Positions 11,691-23,956 are shown, counted from the first letter of the stretch. The stretch: 64,000 bases of DNA from Anthopleura xanthogrammica (GCA_964019055.1 OZ025206.1:14109291-14173290); one strand, 5' to 3'. Notes: a model not told the origin generated them from the letters alone. A program made the numbers and translations.

Positions 11691-14286
11691 CTTATTTGAC
11701 TATCAGCGCCATATAATAAAAGAGATCTAGAGAGATAATAATGTTAACTTATTAAAAAAAAAATCTCTCGCAAAATTGATCCATCAACTCTTAACGCCCT
11801 TTATAATCACAGCAATTATTTTCTGATTTTCTTTATTCAACTCGTATATCCAAATGTTTCTTCTCATGATAAATAAGACAACTGTCACTTCTCTTAACTA
11901 AAGCGTCATTTATCACCAGAGTAGTGTTATAATTATGTTAGCGAGAGCCTTGTCGTTGGCCATCGAAAGCCTTCAAGGCATAAACAATACAGTAGTTTCG
12001 ATGTGACAGAACTTTCAACTTCTCAAAAATTGAGTTAAATTTATTTTACAAGGTCTGAAAGAAGAGGGTGTTTTCTTCATAAATTGAAGTGTTATCGAGT
12101 AATATTAATATAGTCTATAAATGCTTATAACTTTGAAGAGGCTTTGAGTACCATGCTGGTCGATACTTCTTGGCAGCTGATGAGTTAATAACATGTTTAT
12201 TAGTCTGTTCGGTAAACTGATTCACTGTTTCCATTAACTCTGGCCAAAATTTTAGACTAGAGAAAAAAAATTGGTCGTTTTAAGTATGTTTTAACTCACT
12301 AGTTCGATGCCGGTTTATATGTCTTGTAAATCTGCTCGGTATAACCACTTGAGCGACAAAAAATAATGATCACAAGTATTAGGAAAGATTTTAGAATTAA
12401 CCAACAAAATACCAGTTAACCCCCCCCCCCCCCCCTGCGCCCTCACATACACTCCGCTCCATGGCCTTTGAATCACAAGGAATATATTGATATACATAGA
12501 AAATGGCCAGTTCTTTCCATCACGTTCGCGCTAACTGATCATGTCTGTGGTTATGATTTTATATTTCTGGCGCGTGAATAAAAGGCAAACTTCACTACTA
12601 AAGGCGCGGAGATACGAGCAGCAAAATCGTGCAACTTGTCGCGCAACATTGTTGCTTTGCACCCTGTACAAAAAGAAAATTTTGTTGCGCGACTTTGTTG
12701 CAGACGTAGAAGCTTTTTCTACTCTCTGTACGGTAAACTGAGGCTTGATCGAACGTTGAGTAATTCGTTTGCCAATTTTCATGTCGCAATTCAAAATAAC
12801 TCGATAGAAAGATAAGTCCGAAATCTAATTCATAACATTTAGCATTGTTTTAAAGACTTTTAGGATTGCATAAGCGTAGTTTTGTGAAAATTAAAAGCCC
12901 AAAGAACTCGTCGAAAATACAAAGTTGACCACACCTCGCGATCGACGACGCGTGAGATTGCGCACGTTCACACATCACATTATCACTATTTCCGGTAAAT
13001 TTCTTTTTAATCAAAACTTGTCTATGAGATAAAGTAATCTTTTAAAAAAAAATACGGTTTAATTACGGTTTTTAATTTTTTTTCGGATCTTCAATAGCCT
13101 CTGGGCTTTGTTTTCTCGTCTCGTCTTTAGGCTTCGTCTAAAATTGGGTTTTGTTGTTGGTTCTCTGATTGTGCTACGTTTTGGTTCGTGATTGTACACA
13201 CGTGGGACACAAGAAAATAGGTTTTTTTTATTACTGTTTTTCATTTTCTTTCAGAACGTTAATAGCTCTGGGCTTTATTCTGTTGTCCTGTCTATAAGCT
13301 TCGTCTAAAATTATATTTTTATGAACGCCCTCTCATAATTTTTGCTATATTTTTGTTCATGTTGTACAAACGCGTGTTTGAAACTGACTTTGTGAACACC
13401 TGATTTTGACGATGGGAAACGCCCTTGTTTTTTGTTTCGGTTTTATTTTGTTTTTATTTGCCATGATCATTTTAACGATATCATATCTGGGTATATTGCT
13501 TGAAAATTCCGATTTCCATTGTATGTCGTCAAAACGAAATAGTTAAATGTGTACCGTGTATTTGATAGATGTTTTATAGCGAATATTTTCGTACAAAAGT
13601 GTTTATTGTTGACGACGACGCCGATGATGATGATAATGATAATAATCGATGTTGATGTTGGGTGCGGGGGCCATGGTGACAGTGGTTGTTTGTTCTCTTG
13701 GATTGCCTTTCTGTTTGTTTGTTGTTGTTTTTTTGTTTTTTTTTTTGTTTTCTCTTTTTTTTGGCTTAAAAGCCAAAAACTTGGCATTTGGAAATATCAA
13801 GGTAAAAACGAGTTGATTTTTGCTCCTTGTTTACTGATTCCCTGCTCGGTCTGCAAACCAAGGATTGACTAAACCACCTCAATACTTTCAACCACAATTC
13901 ACTATTCACTAGGCGTCGTCATGTGTGTAAATAATAGTAGCTGTATATATATTGCACTTAGTAATACACCTGTGAACGTTTCGAAAATTCCCCCAAGCTA
14001 ATTAAGTTTACTATGTTAATAATCAGATAATGATAAAATTACTAAGGTGTAATTTTTCTTATAATATTATAAACTAGTTTTTACAGCATGCAGGGGCGGA
14101 TTTAGATGTGTTTTCTTTAAACTCGGCAAAATAAAAAAATTGCATGCTTTGCCTACAGATTAATATTTAGTAGTATATATATTATCTTCAGTTCGTAACA
14201 TTAAGATATCTTGTCTGACTAGTACAGTCGCTTATCTTAACCCTCTTATGTTAAATGCTATGTCATCTGGTTAACGTTTCAAAGGC
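11691..14286. other. No recognised gene; short repeats
   Basis: A 16-nt poly(C) tract at about 12421-12436; an inverted pair of gcgcgac/gttgc-rich blocks at about 12625-12710, probably part of an unclassified repeat; a two-copy duplication at 13060-13320. No gene supported. Confidence 0.4.
13060..13320. repeat. Two-copy tandem duplication, about 168-bp period
   Basis: ctctgggcttt...gcttcgtctaaaatt appears at about 13100 and again at about 13268, each preceded by a tttcag/tttcgg T-rich block. Confidence 0.6.
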
Positions 14287-14490
14287 TCTGCTACTGCTAC
14301 TGCTACTGCTACTGCTACTGCTACTGCTACTGCTACTGCTACTGCTACTGCTACTGCTACTGCTACTGCTACTGCTACTGCTACTGCTACTGCTACTGCT
14401 ACTGCTACTGCTACTGCTACTGCTACTGCTACTGCTACTGCTACTGCTACTGCTACTGCTACTGCTACTGCTACTGCTACTGCTACTGCT
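14287..14490. repeat. CTGCTA hexanucleotide microsatellite
   Basis: About 34 perfect copies of a 6-bp unit over 204 bp, with a decayed extension to about 14560. Open in several frames as poly-Leu or poly-Ser. Confidence 0.95.
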
Positions 14491-14560
14491 CTCAGTCGGC
14501 AGTTCCACTACTACTACTGCTACTGCTACTGCTGTTACTGTTCCTGCTGCTATCGCTGCT

Positions 14561-16432
14561 AGTTTTAACAGTATAGGGTTGTTTGAACTAATTTAATGAT
14601 AGATACGAGCATGTGGTTAGCTTACCTCACTTAGCTTCAAGATCGCCACTCTTCAGCTTATGCCTCTACTTTGAAGAAGTTCGTGTTTTTATTTCACAGA
14701 CCAGACACCGCTTTATCAGTGAGTAGTACTTTTGGCGCGAATCCAAATTGTTGTTTTGAGTTGCTGGTGGACGTGGAATTAAAAAATACAGCACAGAGAC
14801 ACCAGTCTGATTAAAAAACAGAAAACATATAACATGACCATTAGTTATAATGAGAATAACAATGATTATTAATACTTATAATTGAACAATAATATCAGAA
14901 AGACAACTTATGATAGAGCAGGAATTCTAGGCGGGAAAGATAGGCTATTTTGAAGTTTAATTATAGCAAGAGAGCTTTGACGACAACAACAACGATGGCA
15001 ACGAAGAAAAAGTCGAATGTCATAATATTTTGAGATAGCGAACCAATGAGATTATGTCATCTTTGTAGGTTCCCTTGTGGGTAAAGACTAAAATAGATTA
15101 TTGCAAATTGAAATAGAGAAAGGAATTCGAAATTATATATAACAGCATCGATATAAAATTCTGGCTAAACGAGAAAGGATGTTTCAGAAACATATTTTTC
15201 TCGATGTCTCCCAGTCTGGCCACGTGCACTAAATACATTGCTACACGCGACACATTTTGCTTCTAAGAACTAAAATCTGTTTCTGCAGGGTATGGAAGAA
15301 ACATTTCGTGTTTCCGCGTCGCATGGGAACAATGTTACACTTCTTTCTCAATATATCCTGACAGTTAAGCCAGAGAGGAAGTTAGTTCACCAAAATAAAA
15401 TAGTGCATATTTTTAGCACCTTAGCGGTATAGTAGTTTTGACAAGGTCACGTTTCGTATATTAGATCTCTCATTAATTTTCATATCTTTCAAATATATTG
15501 CAGGGTTCCTTTCGATTAATATATAATTGACTGATTTAATCTGTTGTTATCAAATAGACAGACATTGTATTTCTGAGTTAGTGTTATCCATGAAAATTAC
15601 CTAAAATTGGATTTCGTAAGGATTATTATCATCAATATCCAAGGCCAAATATTAAACTGCCCTCACTAAAACGTTCAGTTTAGCGGGCCAAACGCCCAGC
15701 GCGCGAGCTGCAAATGCATTTACCGCCCTGCTTCGATCTGATTGGTTGAGAGAATGTCTTACGACTGCTGTCAGCCAATCAGATCTTAAGGAAACCATTT
15801 CAATGTATGTATAAAAACTTTGTTTTTTTCGCTGCGCTCGGGCGCAAAATTGATGCTACTCGGGCCACAAATAAACAATATACCCTCCAAAAGTCATGTT
15901 ATTGTCCTATTCTCAAATTGTGCCATATCTATTTGCTTGGTATAGAAGATTACCAGTAAACAGAGTTTGTATTAGATTTAGAGCTCTGGCTTCCATATTT
16001 GCTTTGACATGTTTTTTTCAGCGCGTTTTTTCTTTCAATTAGGCTAGAATTAATTTGTTTAAAACAAAAAACAATAACATCGAGGTAAAAACAGTGGTCA
16101 AAGTAAAAGTAAATGCGCAAAACCATGCAGGGCAATTAAATATTGGAAGACGCCTGTAAAAATCAGCAAACTAATAAGCAAGAAAAACCTGCTTAATTAA
16201 CAGGAATTACTAGACATAAGTATCATAATATATGAAAAATTTAAAAAGAAAAGACAAACTAATTAAAATCGAAAAATCTGAATTTTCAAGTATATTTTTT
16301 TCCTCTCGCGCCTGTTTTTGTATAGATTTTTTTTATTTTTAATTTTTTCTCTTTTGCTTTGTGCATGTTTCCGTTTGTTTATCGCATTTTCCCCTGCTGT
16401 TATTTGCTGTAACATAGTTTTTACCGTCACGA
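14561..16432. other. No recognised gene; CCAAT inverted repeat
   Basis: At about 15738-15785, gatctgattggttga is inverted as tcagccaatcagatc, a pair of CCAAT boxes facing each other. It may be part of a repeat. Nothing else supported. Confidence 0.4.
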
Positions 16433-16735
16433 TTATTATTACTGTTATTATCATTATTATTATTATCTATTATTATTATCAACATTATTATTATTATTAT
16501 TTACTTATTTTCAATTTGCTTAACGTTTTGCTTACAAAATTCTTAGCTTACCGAGTCCAATCCATGAAACCTTGGGAAAACTAGAATGTATTCACTAATT
16601 CATATAAAAATTGAAAGCGGATTAAATAAAAAAACATCAATTAATCATAAGAGCTCTCCTGATGATGTGAACAGTTCCTAGGAGGTGAATCTTCTGTATT
16701 TCTGCGATAGGAATGTCTCCTTGTACTTGATTGAC
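16433..16735 (-). mobile_element. LINE family 1, 3' end, copy 2
   Basis: Near-identical to the copy at 11313-11520 from the 3' untranslated block into the last coding nucleotides. An imperfect (TTA)n tail lies at 16433-16500. Its 5'-truncated end abuts the TTA tract at 16736-16750. Confidence 0.8.
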
Positions 16736-18080
16736 TATTATTATTATTATGGTATCTTTATTTTTTCTTCTGTCGTTTTCAATTACAATAACAAACGGGT
16801 GGTGCCTGGGCTTTGTTACTGAATATGTAAATATTGCTAATTATAGATTCCTTTCTTAGGTTGAATACCCATATAATTTCTTCACAATGTTGACATTCTG
16901 ACTGACGATCCATTTCTGACATCTCTGAATTAGGAAGGACACCTCTCTGTTGTTCCCGGTGATTGTCTCTAGTTCGTCTTTCAGTTTCTTGTGGTATCCT
17001 CCAAGGAAATCGAATACAATAGTGATTTGCTTTATGGTAGCGCTTTTGTAGATGTTTTTGATCCCAGCTCGCAGTTCTGTATACTTATCTTGTTTGATAG
17101 CTGTCTTTTCTTTAATCTTTCCAACTTGGCACACCGTTCCTTCAAATAATGTCCATGTGCTTGTTTCTTTATCCATCAAGGCCATATCAATTCTGTTTGC
17201 TCCATTCTCAGGTGGTTTCTCTAGGTGGAATGGTACATCCCAAATGATCTTGGCTTTATCGTTCTCTAATACTGCAGTTGGTAGTCTTTGATGATACCAT
17301 GGTTTCCCGTTGTCGCTTTCTTGAAAATCGTATTCATGCAGCAGACAGTGATAAATCGGTCTCAGCATCCGGTCATGTCGTGCTTTGTGCAATCTTTGGA
17401 CAGGCACACAGTATGTGTGTGGTTGACTCTGTAGTTGTATTGCACATGCGACATTTGTTGTTTATGATGTTCACTTGTAGTTTGCTCTGTTGGTACGTAG
17501 TTGGGAGTAGCTGTTGACGTATACTCTTGGTTACGCTGTACACTACATCGGGTACGTTTTTCCAGTTTTTAAAGAGCTGGTTTGCAGTAGCTGGTATCTC
17601 TTCGTCTTTGAGCTGCTCGTTGGTAAGCGCTCCCAACCATACTTGTTTCTTTACTTCATTAGTGTATCTCTCATTGGTCTTCATTCTTAGGAATTCCTTG
17701 ACTGCTCCAGGGCTAGACAGCGTTGTGGTGACAGTTTTGTTTTCACTGGCGAGGATAGTTTCTTTGTCTGTGAAGCTGCAGGTGATGTTATATTCGGTAG
17801 CGTACTTATGTGCGTCTTTGAAGATTTTTCTTTCCTTGTGTATCTTAAGGAGCTCGTGCGTTCTTCATACTTGTATCCTCTTATCTTGGCAGTTGTTCAG
17901 GTAATTTGCCATCTTTATCTTAGTTAGCTTGTATGTATCTTCAATGCACTTCAGACCACTGCCTCCTTGTTCCTCTGGAAGGTAGAGTAGCTTCACTGAT
18001 TCGCTGGTGTGCATGCCTCCATTCTCTCTGACGATATCTCTGCATCTTCTATCAAGGTCTCTCAGCCAATCTCCGACCCA
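16736..18080 (-). mobile_element. LINE family 2, 5'-truncated copy
   Basis: In minus sense: coding remnant (about 18078 to 16856), a 3' untranslated block ending near aataaagatacca, and a TAA tail (16750-16736). The 3' block recurs at 18143-18232, defining the family. The 5' end stops exactly at a (TTA)n tract. Confidence 0.8.
16856..18078 (-). pseudogene. Broken LINE polyprotein, reverse-transcriptase tail, zinc knuckle and restriction-like endonuclease
   Basis: Three minus-strand segments in different frames (18078-17865, 17684-17373, 17407-16856) form one decayed polyprotein. The first has WLRDLDRRCRDIV and LLYLPEEQGGSGLKCIEDTY, text usual after the reverse transcriptase of non-LTR elements. 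The second has a CX2CX8HX4C knuckle (CRMCNTTTESTTHILCAC). The third has RHDRMLRPIYHCLL, then RID-X14-E (RIDMALMDK...FE), fitting the PD-(D/E)XK endonuclease signature, and KQDKYTELR. The first two segments are separated by about 180 nt with stops; the second and third overlap out of frame. The reverse-transcriptase core is missing. R2/R4-like by architecture. Confidence 0.75.
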
Positions 18081-18143
<63 letters not shown>

Positions 18144-18232
18144 GGTATCTTTATTTTTTCCTCTGTCGTTTTCAATTACAATAACAAGCGGGTCGTGCCT
18201 GGGCTTTGTTACTGAATACATAAATATTGCTA
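18081..18232 (-). mobile_element. LINE family 2, 3' end only, second copy
   Basis: A (TTA)n tail at 18081-18142 followed by about 90 nt of the family 2 3' untranslated block (ggtatctttattttttcctc onward). The 5' end stops at a further (TTA)n tract. Confidence 0.75.

Positions 18233-18270
<38 letters not shown>
18233..18270. repeat. (TTA)n microsatellite closing the LINE array
   Basis: Perfect TTA/ATT repeat; it may be the target tract or the tail of an older insertion. Confidence 0.85.
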
Positions 18271-19380
18271 CCGCAAATGTTAAAAGAGTTGGGTTTAGAA
18301 AGTAAACAACAAAACTATATCATTAAAAAAATAATTAATATCGTTATCAGATCAATCTGATATCTTATATAAGATAAAGTTTCCATTATTATCATAGGTT
18401 TTGTAAAAAATATAACAAAATGTTGCTCAATCATCGAATATTTTTCTTTTTTTGTGAAATGCCTCCTGGTAGCTTCGAGCAAAATATGTTTCCCATGCGA
18501 ACAACAACCTCAAAAAACTCATCCAAATGTCAAAAAATAGATACTATAACCTGAGCTTGGGCTACCTGTGTCATAGTCGACATTTACACATAGGGAGTGT
18601 GATTTTTATCTTTAATCATGTTGTTTTATTCTATTTTAGTGCAATAGTTTGTCATTGTAGCTATATTTGTTGTAAATTAAGCAGTGTTTTGAATGCTTTG
18701 AGAAGTTCATTATTCTACTTACTATAATATTAAAATCTACTATATTCGTTGTCCTTCATTCCATGTCAAAAATTCTGCACCTGAAATCTCGTAGGCTGAT
18801 ATTTTCTTTATATATTTTTCGCTTCGTTTCTTTTTTCTTCTGATCTGTTTGGTTCGATTCCATGCTTTTGGCTCCTTTTTTCTATCTTATAATTTTTTTC
18901 CTGTTATGCTAAAAGCGCGAATTATTCCAAGGTATCAAATCATGAATAAATCATTATTTCTAACTGTTTTTTTCAAGTAGGAGTTGTCAACTCCACCTTA
19001 CTACTATTGTGCCTACACAATAGATAAGAACTGATCAAACCCCCACTCAAACACCCAATCTTTTGAACCAGCCAATGTCAAGCACCTTATTCAGATTATT
19101 TAGAACAGAAAACCAAATTTGGCTTGTAGGTTGTATGTTAAAAATATAATATTCTACGATATCTTTGAACTGATCGACTCAAGGGGCAGACGAAGTGATT
19201 ACTATCCTTTGTCGGTAAAACAGAGCTCCAATTTTAAAATTATCAGATTATTTCATCCCATTAGTATGAAATATTGTTGTCTGGTAGGCGAAGTAATAAC
19301 ATAATATCCATACCCTATGAAACAATGTTCCCGCTTTAATTATAGAAATACAGCTTAAAACAGAAATTATGGATTTCGTC
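18271..19380. other. No recognised gene
   Basis: AT-rich; nothing supported on either strand. Confidence 0.4.
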
Positions 19381-19610
19381 TCTTCCTTCCTTCCTTCCTT
19401 CCTTCCTTCCTTCCTTCCTTCCTTCCTTCCTTCCTTCCTTCCTTCCTTCCTTCCTTCCTTCCTTCCTTCCTTCCTTCCTTCCTATCATCCTTGTTTCCAT
19501 TCTTCCTTTCTTTCTTTCTTTCTTTCTTCCTTTCATCCTTTTCCTTCCTTCCCTCTTTCCTTCCTTCTTTCCTTTCCTTTAGTCTTTTTTTTCTTTTCTT
19601 CCCTCCTCCC
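19381..19610. repeat. (TTCC)n/(TTTC)n microsatellite
   Basis: Perfect TTCC units to about 19483, then mixed TTTC and TTCC units. Confidence 0.9.
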
Positions 19611-22592
19611 CTCCTTCTTAAGTTTCTTGTTTAGTTCACAAAAAACTTATGTCCTTCAACTACCAAATCAGTTTTCCATTATCCAACCCTAAATTTCGTT
19701 CTCCAAATGCCAACAAAGCGGCTTTCCAATTTTATCCCCTGCATAAAATAATTCACCTCCTCTTCCTAGCTAAATCCATGAACGATTTACAATTGTAGAG
19801 AAATATGAATATACCTTAAATCAAAAACCTATTAAGCACTTTTCGATTATTTTATAGCTTCAAATCAAAAAACCGATAATTTGGTAATATGAGATCGAGA
19901 TCTTGATGCAACACCTTTTTGACAAGATTTTTTACCATTAAGATGTAGTGTGCGGGTTTTCTTAATACTTGTGTGGTACGTGTTAGATTTTAAATAACGA
20001 AAGAGAAAAAAACTGGATGAAAATTTTCTCGAAACAGAACTTTGATTCCTTAGTCTTTACGTTGAGAGTCAAGCAACGCGTAGTTCTATACATATAGACG
20101 CGGTAAAGGCGAATAGAACTACCTATTTTACTTGTTCAAGGGTCAAAACCCTCTCTCAAAGCAGGTAGTCTTTCAAACAAACAAACAAAAAACAGGTTTT
20201 CTTTCTCTTGAGATTCAAAATAAAGGAAGGTTATGTTGTAAATTCGTTCGCGCGTCATGTTGTTCAAAGACAAAACACGCTAAACTCCGTTTTCAAGAGC
20301 ATCACGAACACAGAGGATCTTTACGCAAAGTGATCTCAACGAACAAAAATCTAGCGAGATTTAACTTAAAATAAAGTGATGAAAATCTCTCACCTCAATA
20401 AGTCATAACCAACCATATGCAAAGTCTAACTCGCCACTTCTCGAAGCGGGCACTTTTCACGTAAGGACCTTATGGAAATAAATATCAAATTGTTGACTCC
20501 TGGCAAATGTATTCGTACTCATGCAACGCATTAATTATTAATACCTGACGCGATAATATATTGGTATGACTGGTATTGCACATCTGATAAGTCAAAAATA
20601 TTGTCAATAAATCCTTAAAAATCTCAGCGGCTAGTACGTGAGTGTATTTTTGTCTTATTCCCATTGAGTTCGATTCCTAATGCTCAACTTACAGATCTTA
20701 GTGTTAAGATGATTTCACGAAACCAGCGCGTCGTGAGAGAAGTAATCATTATACGGAATAACAGTTTTTATATGAGACAGAATGGAATATTTTAGCTGTT
20801 GATGTTATTAAAACCACAAAGCAATACAGAGATTAATAACACATGGTTTATTAAAATAAGATGGAAAAACAGATAAAAATTCGCTCAATTACCACTGGAA
20901 TCACAAGAAACTATATTGAATTCATGCCAGATTTAATTAATATTCTTTATTAGTGATTTCTGACGAGGATAAAGGTAATTATTCAATGATGTTTATCAAT
21001 GTGTATTTTTGTATTTATAACAAAACAATAACTTACACGACCTGGCAAGAAATATATTCAAACGTCTTCTGTCTTCCATTCACTGTCACTGATCACTGAG
21101 TGCACGCGATGTGTGTTCAATCGAACCACATTGAACCCCTGGACAAATAATTGAAAAGTTTCAAGGAACATCTGTGCGTGTGAGCTTGACCGATGGTAAC
21201 AATATATCATTTGCGCGGAGAAATAGCAAGAAAACCAGAATTTTGAATCAGTGGTATTTGAATAGCCCACGGGCTATTTGGATTTGTTAGTGAAAAGGTC
21301 GTAGGTTTCAGGTGGGGTTTGCAAAATAACAGGTTAAGAACGAAATATGCATTGTTAGGTGGGAAAATAATATCATAATAAGAATGGTAAAATAATACCA
21401 CATTTCTGAATGACAGGGTTTTTTCTCCATACTGTACTTCGTACTGTGCACGTTTTTTCTCTAAATTGAATAATGCAATTCAAAGACTCAGTCGAGGAAA
21501 CAAAGGCATGTTTCTTGCACAGTTTAACCGGACCTTAAAACACATCCTCAACATGCTAACGATCGGTATACACCGATTTGTAGCAAGATAATTGTTTTTC
21601 AGCCAACATTTTTTGAATAAAACTAGTCATTGGATTGCTGCCAATTAGGTGTTAAAAAGATAACCACTTTTGTTTCAGGTGTAAAAGACATAGACGTACC
21701 GCTAGACGATCATTCTTCACCTTCACTGAGGCATTATCTTGATTCCAAGCTCTAGGTTAATGCTCTAGTTGACCTAAATTGACAGTTGGCAAAAAATAGG
21801 AATCAATGGGCGTACATAAATCCAATTATCAACGAATAACGGACAGATCCACCCGAGGTGAAGATATCAGTATTATATTTTGTCTTTCTACCTGTTATTT
21901 TCCTTTTCAATCTCCCCTATTGTTTTAGTCCGTCTTCACCCTTTTTGCTTTGTCGATGCGGCCCTGTCTGCTTGCTCAAAAAGAAAAATAACATAAAACA
22001 AAAAAAAGCAACCTCCCTTTTTGTGCGGTGTCCTGTTTACGTGGCCCGAATTACTGGGCAGTCGTGTTATAATTGGTGACAAGTGCGGCCAAAACCATGA
22101 AAGCAAGTGCTCTCCTATGAGTTGACCAGGGCTAGTTGATGCGGTTTACATCAATAATTACAGCCACATTATTGAATGATCAGACTTGACTACTTGGTCC
22201 GAGAAACGTGGTTATCATGGTGGTTTGGTTTTACCCAGGGTTGTCTTATACATACAGATAATAATTAGTTTTTAGCTACATTTTAAAAATCCTTTTTGAC
22301 ACCCTGAGTCGTATTACTGCCAAACTGATGTCATTTTTCTTATTCCTTATTCATATTATTTAGCTTTAATCATTGGCACATTTATCGTTACCACAGATAC
22401 TAAACAGTGGAGTAAGTATGACTAAATATCTACAATCGAATGTTCTAGCCTAAACAGTGAAAAAATCACTGGATTTCGATTATTTTCAATTGGTTAATGA
22501 TCATGAATATTCAAATTGGTCCTCAAACCGCCCGACCTAGTATCGAACCTGAGCGGCATGCTGACTGGACTTGAAAACAGAATTAGCTTGAT

Positions 22593-22596
<4 letters not shown>
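19611..22596. other. No recognised gene
   Basis: A short tRNA-like B-box string (gagttcgattcc) at about 20665 lacks a credible A box or stems. Nothing else supported. Confidence 0.4.

Positions 22597-22681
<85 letters not shown>
22597..22681. repeat. (AT)n microsatellite
   Basis: Perfect dinucleotide tract that continues on the other side of the element at 22682-22896. Confidence 0.9.
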
Positions 22682-22684
<3 letters not shown>

Positions 22685-22893
22685 CGATATGCAGAAATTC
22701 TGATCCTCTTGATATATATACAAGTATATCAAAAAAATGTCAGAAATTATGGGATATCATCGCTGATATTTTTTTCGAGTTGCCTATCACTAGGGCTTGC
22801 TGAAAAAAATATCAGAGATGATATCCCATAATTTCTAATATACTTTTGATATACTTGTATATATATCAAGAGGATCAGAATTTCTGCATATCG

Positions 22894-22896
<3 letters not shown>
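22682..22896. mobile_element. TA-flanked hairpin element inside the (AT)n tract
   Basis: Two arms of about 97 nt, roughly 95% complementary, separated by about 25 nt. The ends are CAGCGATATGCAG with TA on both sides. Length 215 bp, noncoding. The TA target and CAG ends suggest a Tc1/mariner-type MITE. Confidence 0.72.

Positions 22897-22943
<47 letters not shown>
22897..22943. repeat. (AT)n microsatellite, right part
   Basis: Continuation of the dinucleotide tract beyond the hairpin element. Confidence 0.85.
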
Positions 22944-22946
<3 letters not shown>

Positions 22947-22986
22947 TATAGATTGTAGATAGATCAAAGACAAGACATAACTTTTG

Positions 22987-23026
22987 CTGTTACTCGGAGT
23001 TTCACGCTTACGCGATCTTCAGACAG
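22987..23026 (-). ncRNA. Candidate hammerhead ribozyme in the Penelope tail
   Basis: Minus sense: stem I CUGU/ACAG; core CUGAAGA (fits CUGANGA); stem II CGC/GCG with a GUAA loop and a U-U next to the core; core GAAA; stem III CUC/GAG closed by A-U; then A as cleavage nucleotide. Hammerhead motifs are known in Penelope-like terminal repeats. Activity is inference; the weak base of stem II and the one-base loop III argue for caution. Confidence 0.5.
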
Positions 23027-23143
23027 TCTTTAATAAAGAATGATCCATACTGTAGTCTATATATACCTGAGGCGCTATAATCTATAATTGGAGTATTGTT
23101 ATGTATTTACAATAGTGTTATTGTTCTATCAAGGTGCGATAAT

Positions 23144-23880
23144 TTATGTTATCCGGCTTAAGTAATATTTGTTTTCGTGGCGGCATTTTGAAATAAGTTC
23201 TGATCTTTTGTTGAGAAGGTTGGTTTTATCTGCTTTAATAATGTTCAATTTTTCTGCTAAGCAGAGATTGCATTTCTTAGAAATATTATTGTAGGCTTTT
23301 GCTGAGGTGATGATTGACCATTTGATGTGGTAAATTTTCTTGTTGTCTTGAAGTGTCCAGATGTGTTTTGATAGTTCAGTGCTGTTGGCGTATTTTCTGT
23401 TTCGGAAAGATAGCTTGTGTTGCGTATACCGTTGTTTAAATGTTCCTTCTGTTAGTCCGATGTAGTTCTTTGCGGGTATGTCGTCTTCTGTGGTTACTCG
23501 TGCGTTGTACACTATGCTGGTTGTGAGGCAGTTGTTTTCTAGTGGGCATTGGTCTTTTTTTCGGCAGTTGCAGTCGTTCTGTGAAGAGGTTGCGGGGCTG
23601 TTGTTAGTTATTTTCTTGTTGTGTTTGTTGATTATGCTTGTCATATTTTCCATGCAACTGTAGCTGACTTTAACGTTGTTCTTGTTGAAGATGCAGTGGA
23701 ACTTGTGATTTTTAGGGAAGTGCTTCTGAATAAGGTTAAGGAAGGTTTTTCCTACGTTAGTTTGTACGTTTTTGCTGAATGGAGGGTTAAACCATATAAT
23801 ATTTCTCTTTCTGTTTCTTCTTTGTGGTGCAGATGTGTTATGGTTATTGTATGTGAGGGTTTCTGTGAATCCGCTATTGA
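23144..23880 (-). pseudogene. Penelope-like element C-terminus with GIY-YIG endonuclease
   Basis: The minus frame is open from about 23880, with no start codon at its head, to a stop at 23144. It reads INSGFTETLTY, IIWFNPPFSKNV, HFPKNHKFHCIFNKN and VKVSYSCMENM, which follow the reverse transcriptase in Penelope-like elements. Then comes a Cys motif (CNCRKKDQCPLENNC) and a GIY-YIG domain (SIVYNARV...KNYIGLTEGTFKQRYTQH), followed by STELSKHIW and CNLCLAEKLNII. The frame is unbroken over about 245 codons, so the insertion is not very old. The 5' two thirds of the element are absent. Confidence 0.85.
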
Positions 23881-23956
23881 TCTATCTACAATCTATAATC
23901 TATAACGCTCTACATGTCAATGTATTGAGCACTTTACCGTCAAAATAGACACATCC

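Larger units (their letters stand above)
22944..23900 (-). mobile_element. Penelope-like retroelement fragment bounded by a 22-bp inverted repeat
   Basis: The fragment contains the C-terminal coding part (23880-23144) and a noncoding tail (23143-22966) with a candidate hammerhead ribozyme. Outside these, 22944-22965 and 23879-23900 are perfect inverted copies of a 22-bp sequence beginning GATTATAGATTG. The reverse-transcriptase core is missing, so it is 5'-truncated. Confidence 0.8.

Noticed and set aside
14255..14596. Poly-Leu and poly-Ser frames
   Set aside because: Produced by the CTGCTA hexanucleotide repeat in different frames.
19336..19692. Frames of repeated FLPS or KEGR residues
   Set aside because: Translations of the TTCC microsatellite.
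20620..20700. A tRNA gene near gttcgattcc
   Set aside because: Only the B box is convincing; no stems or A box fit.
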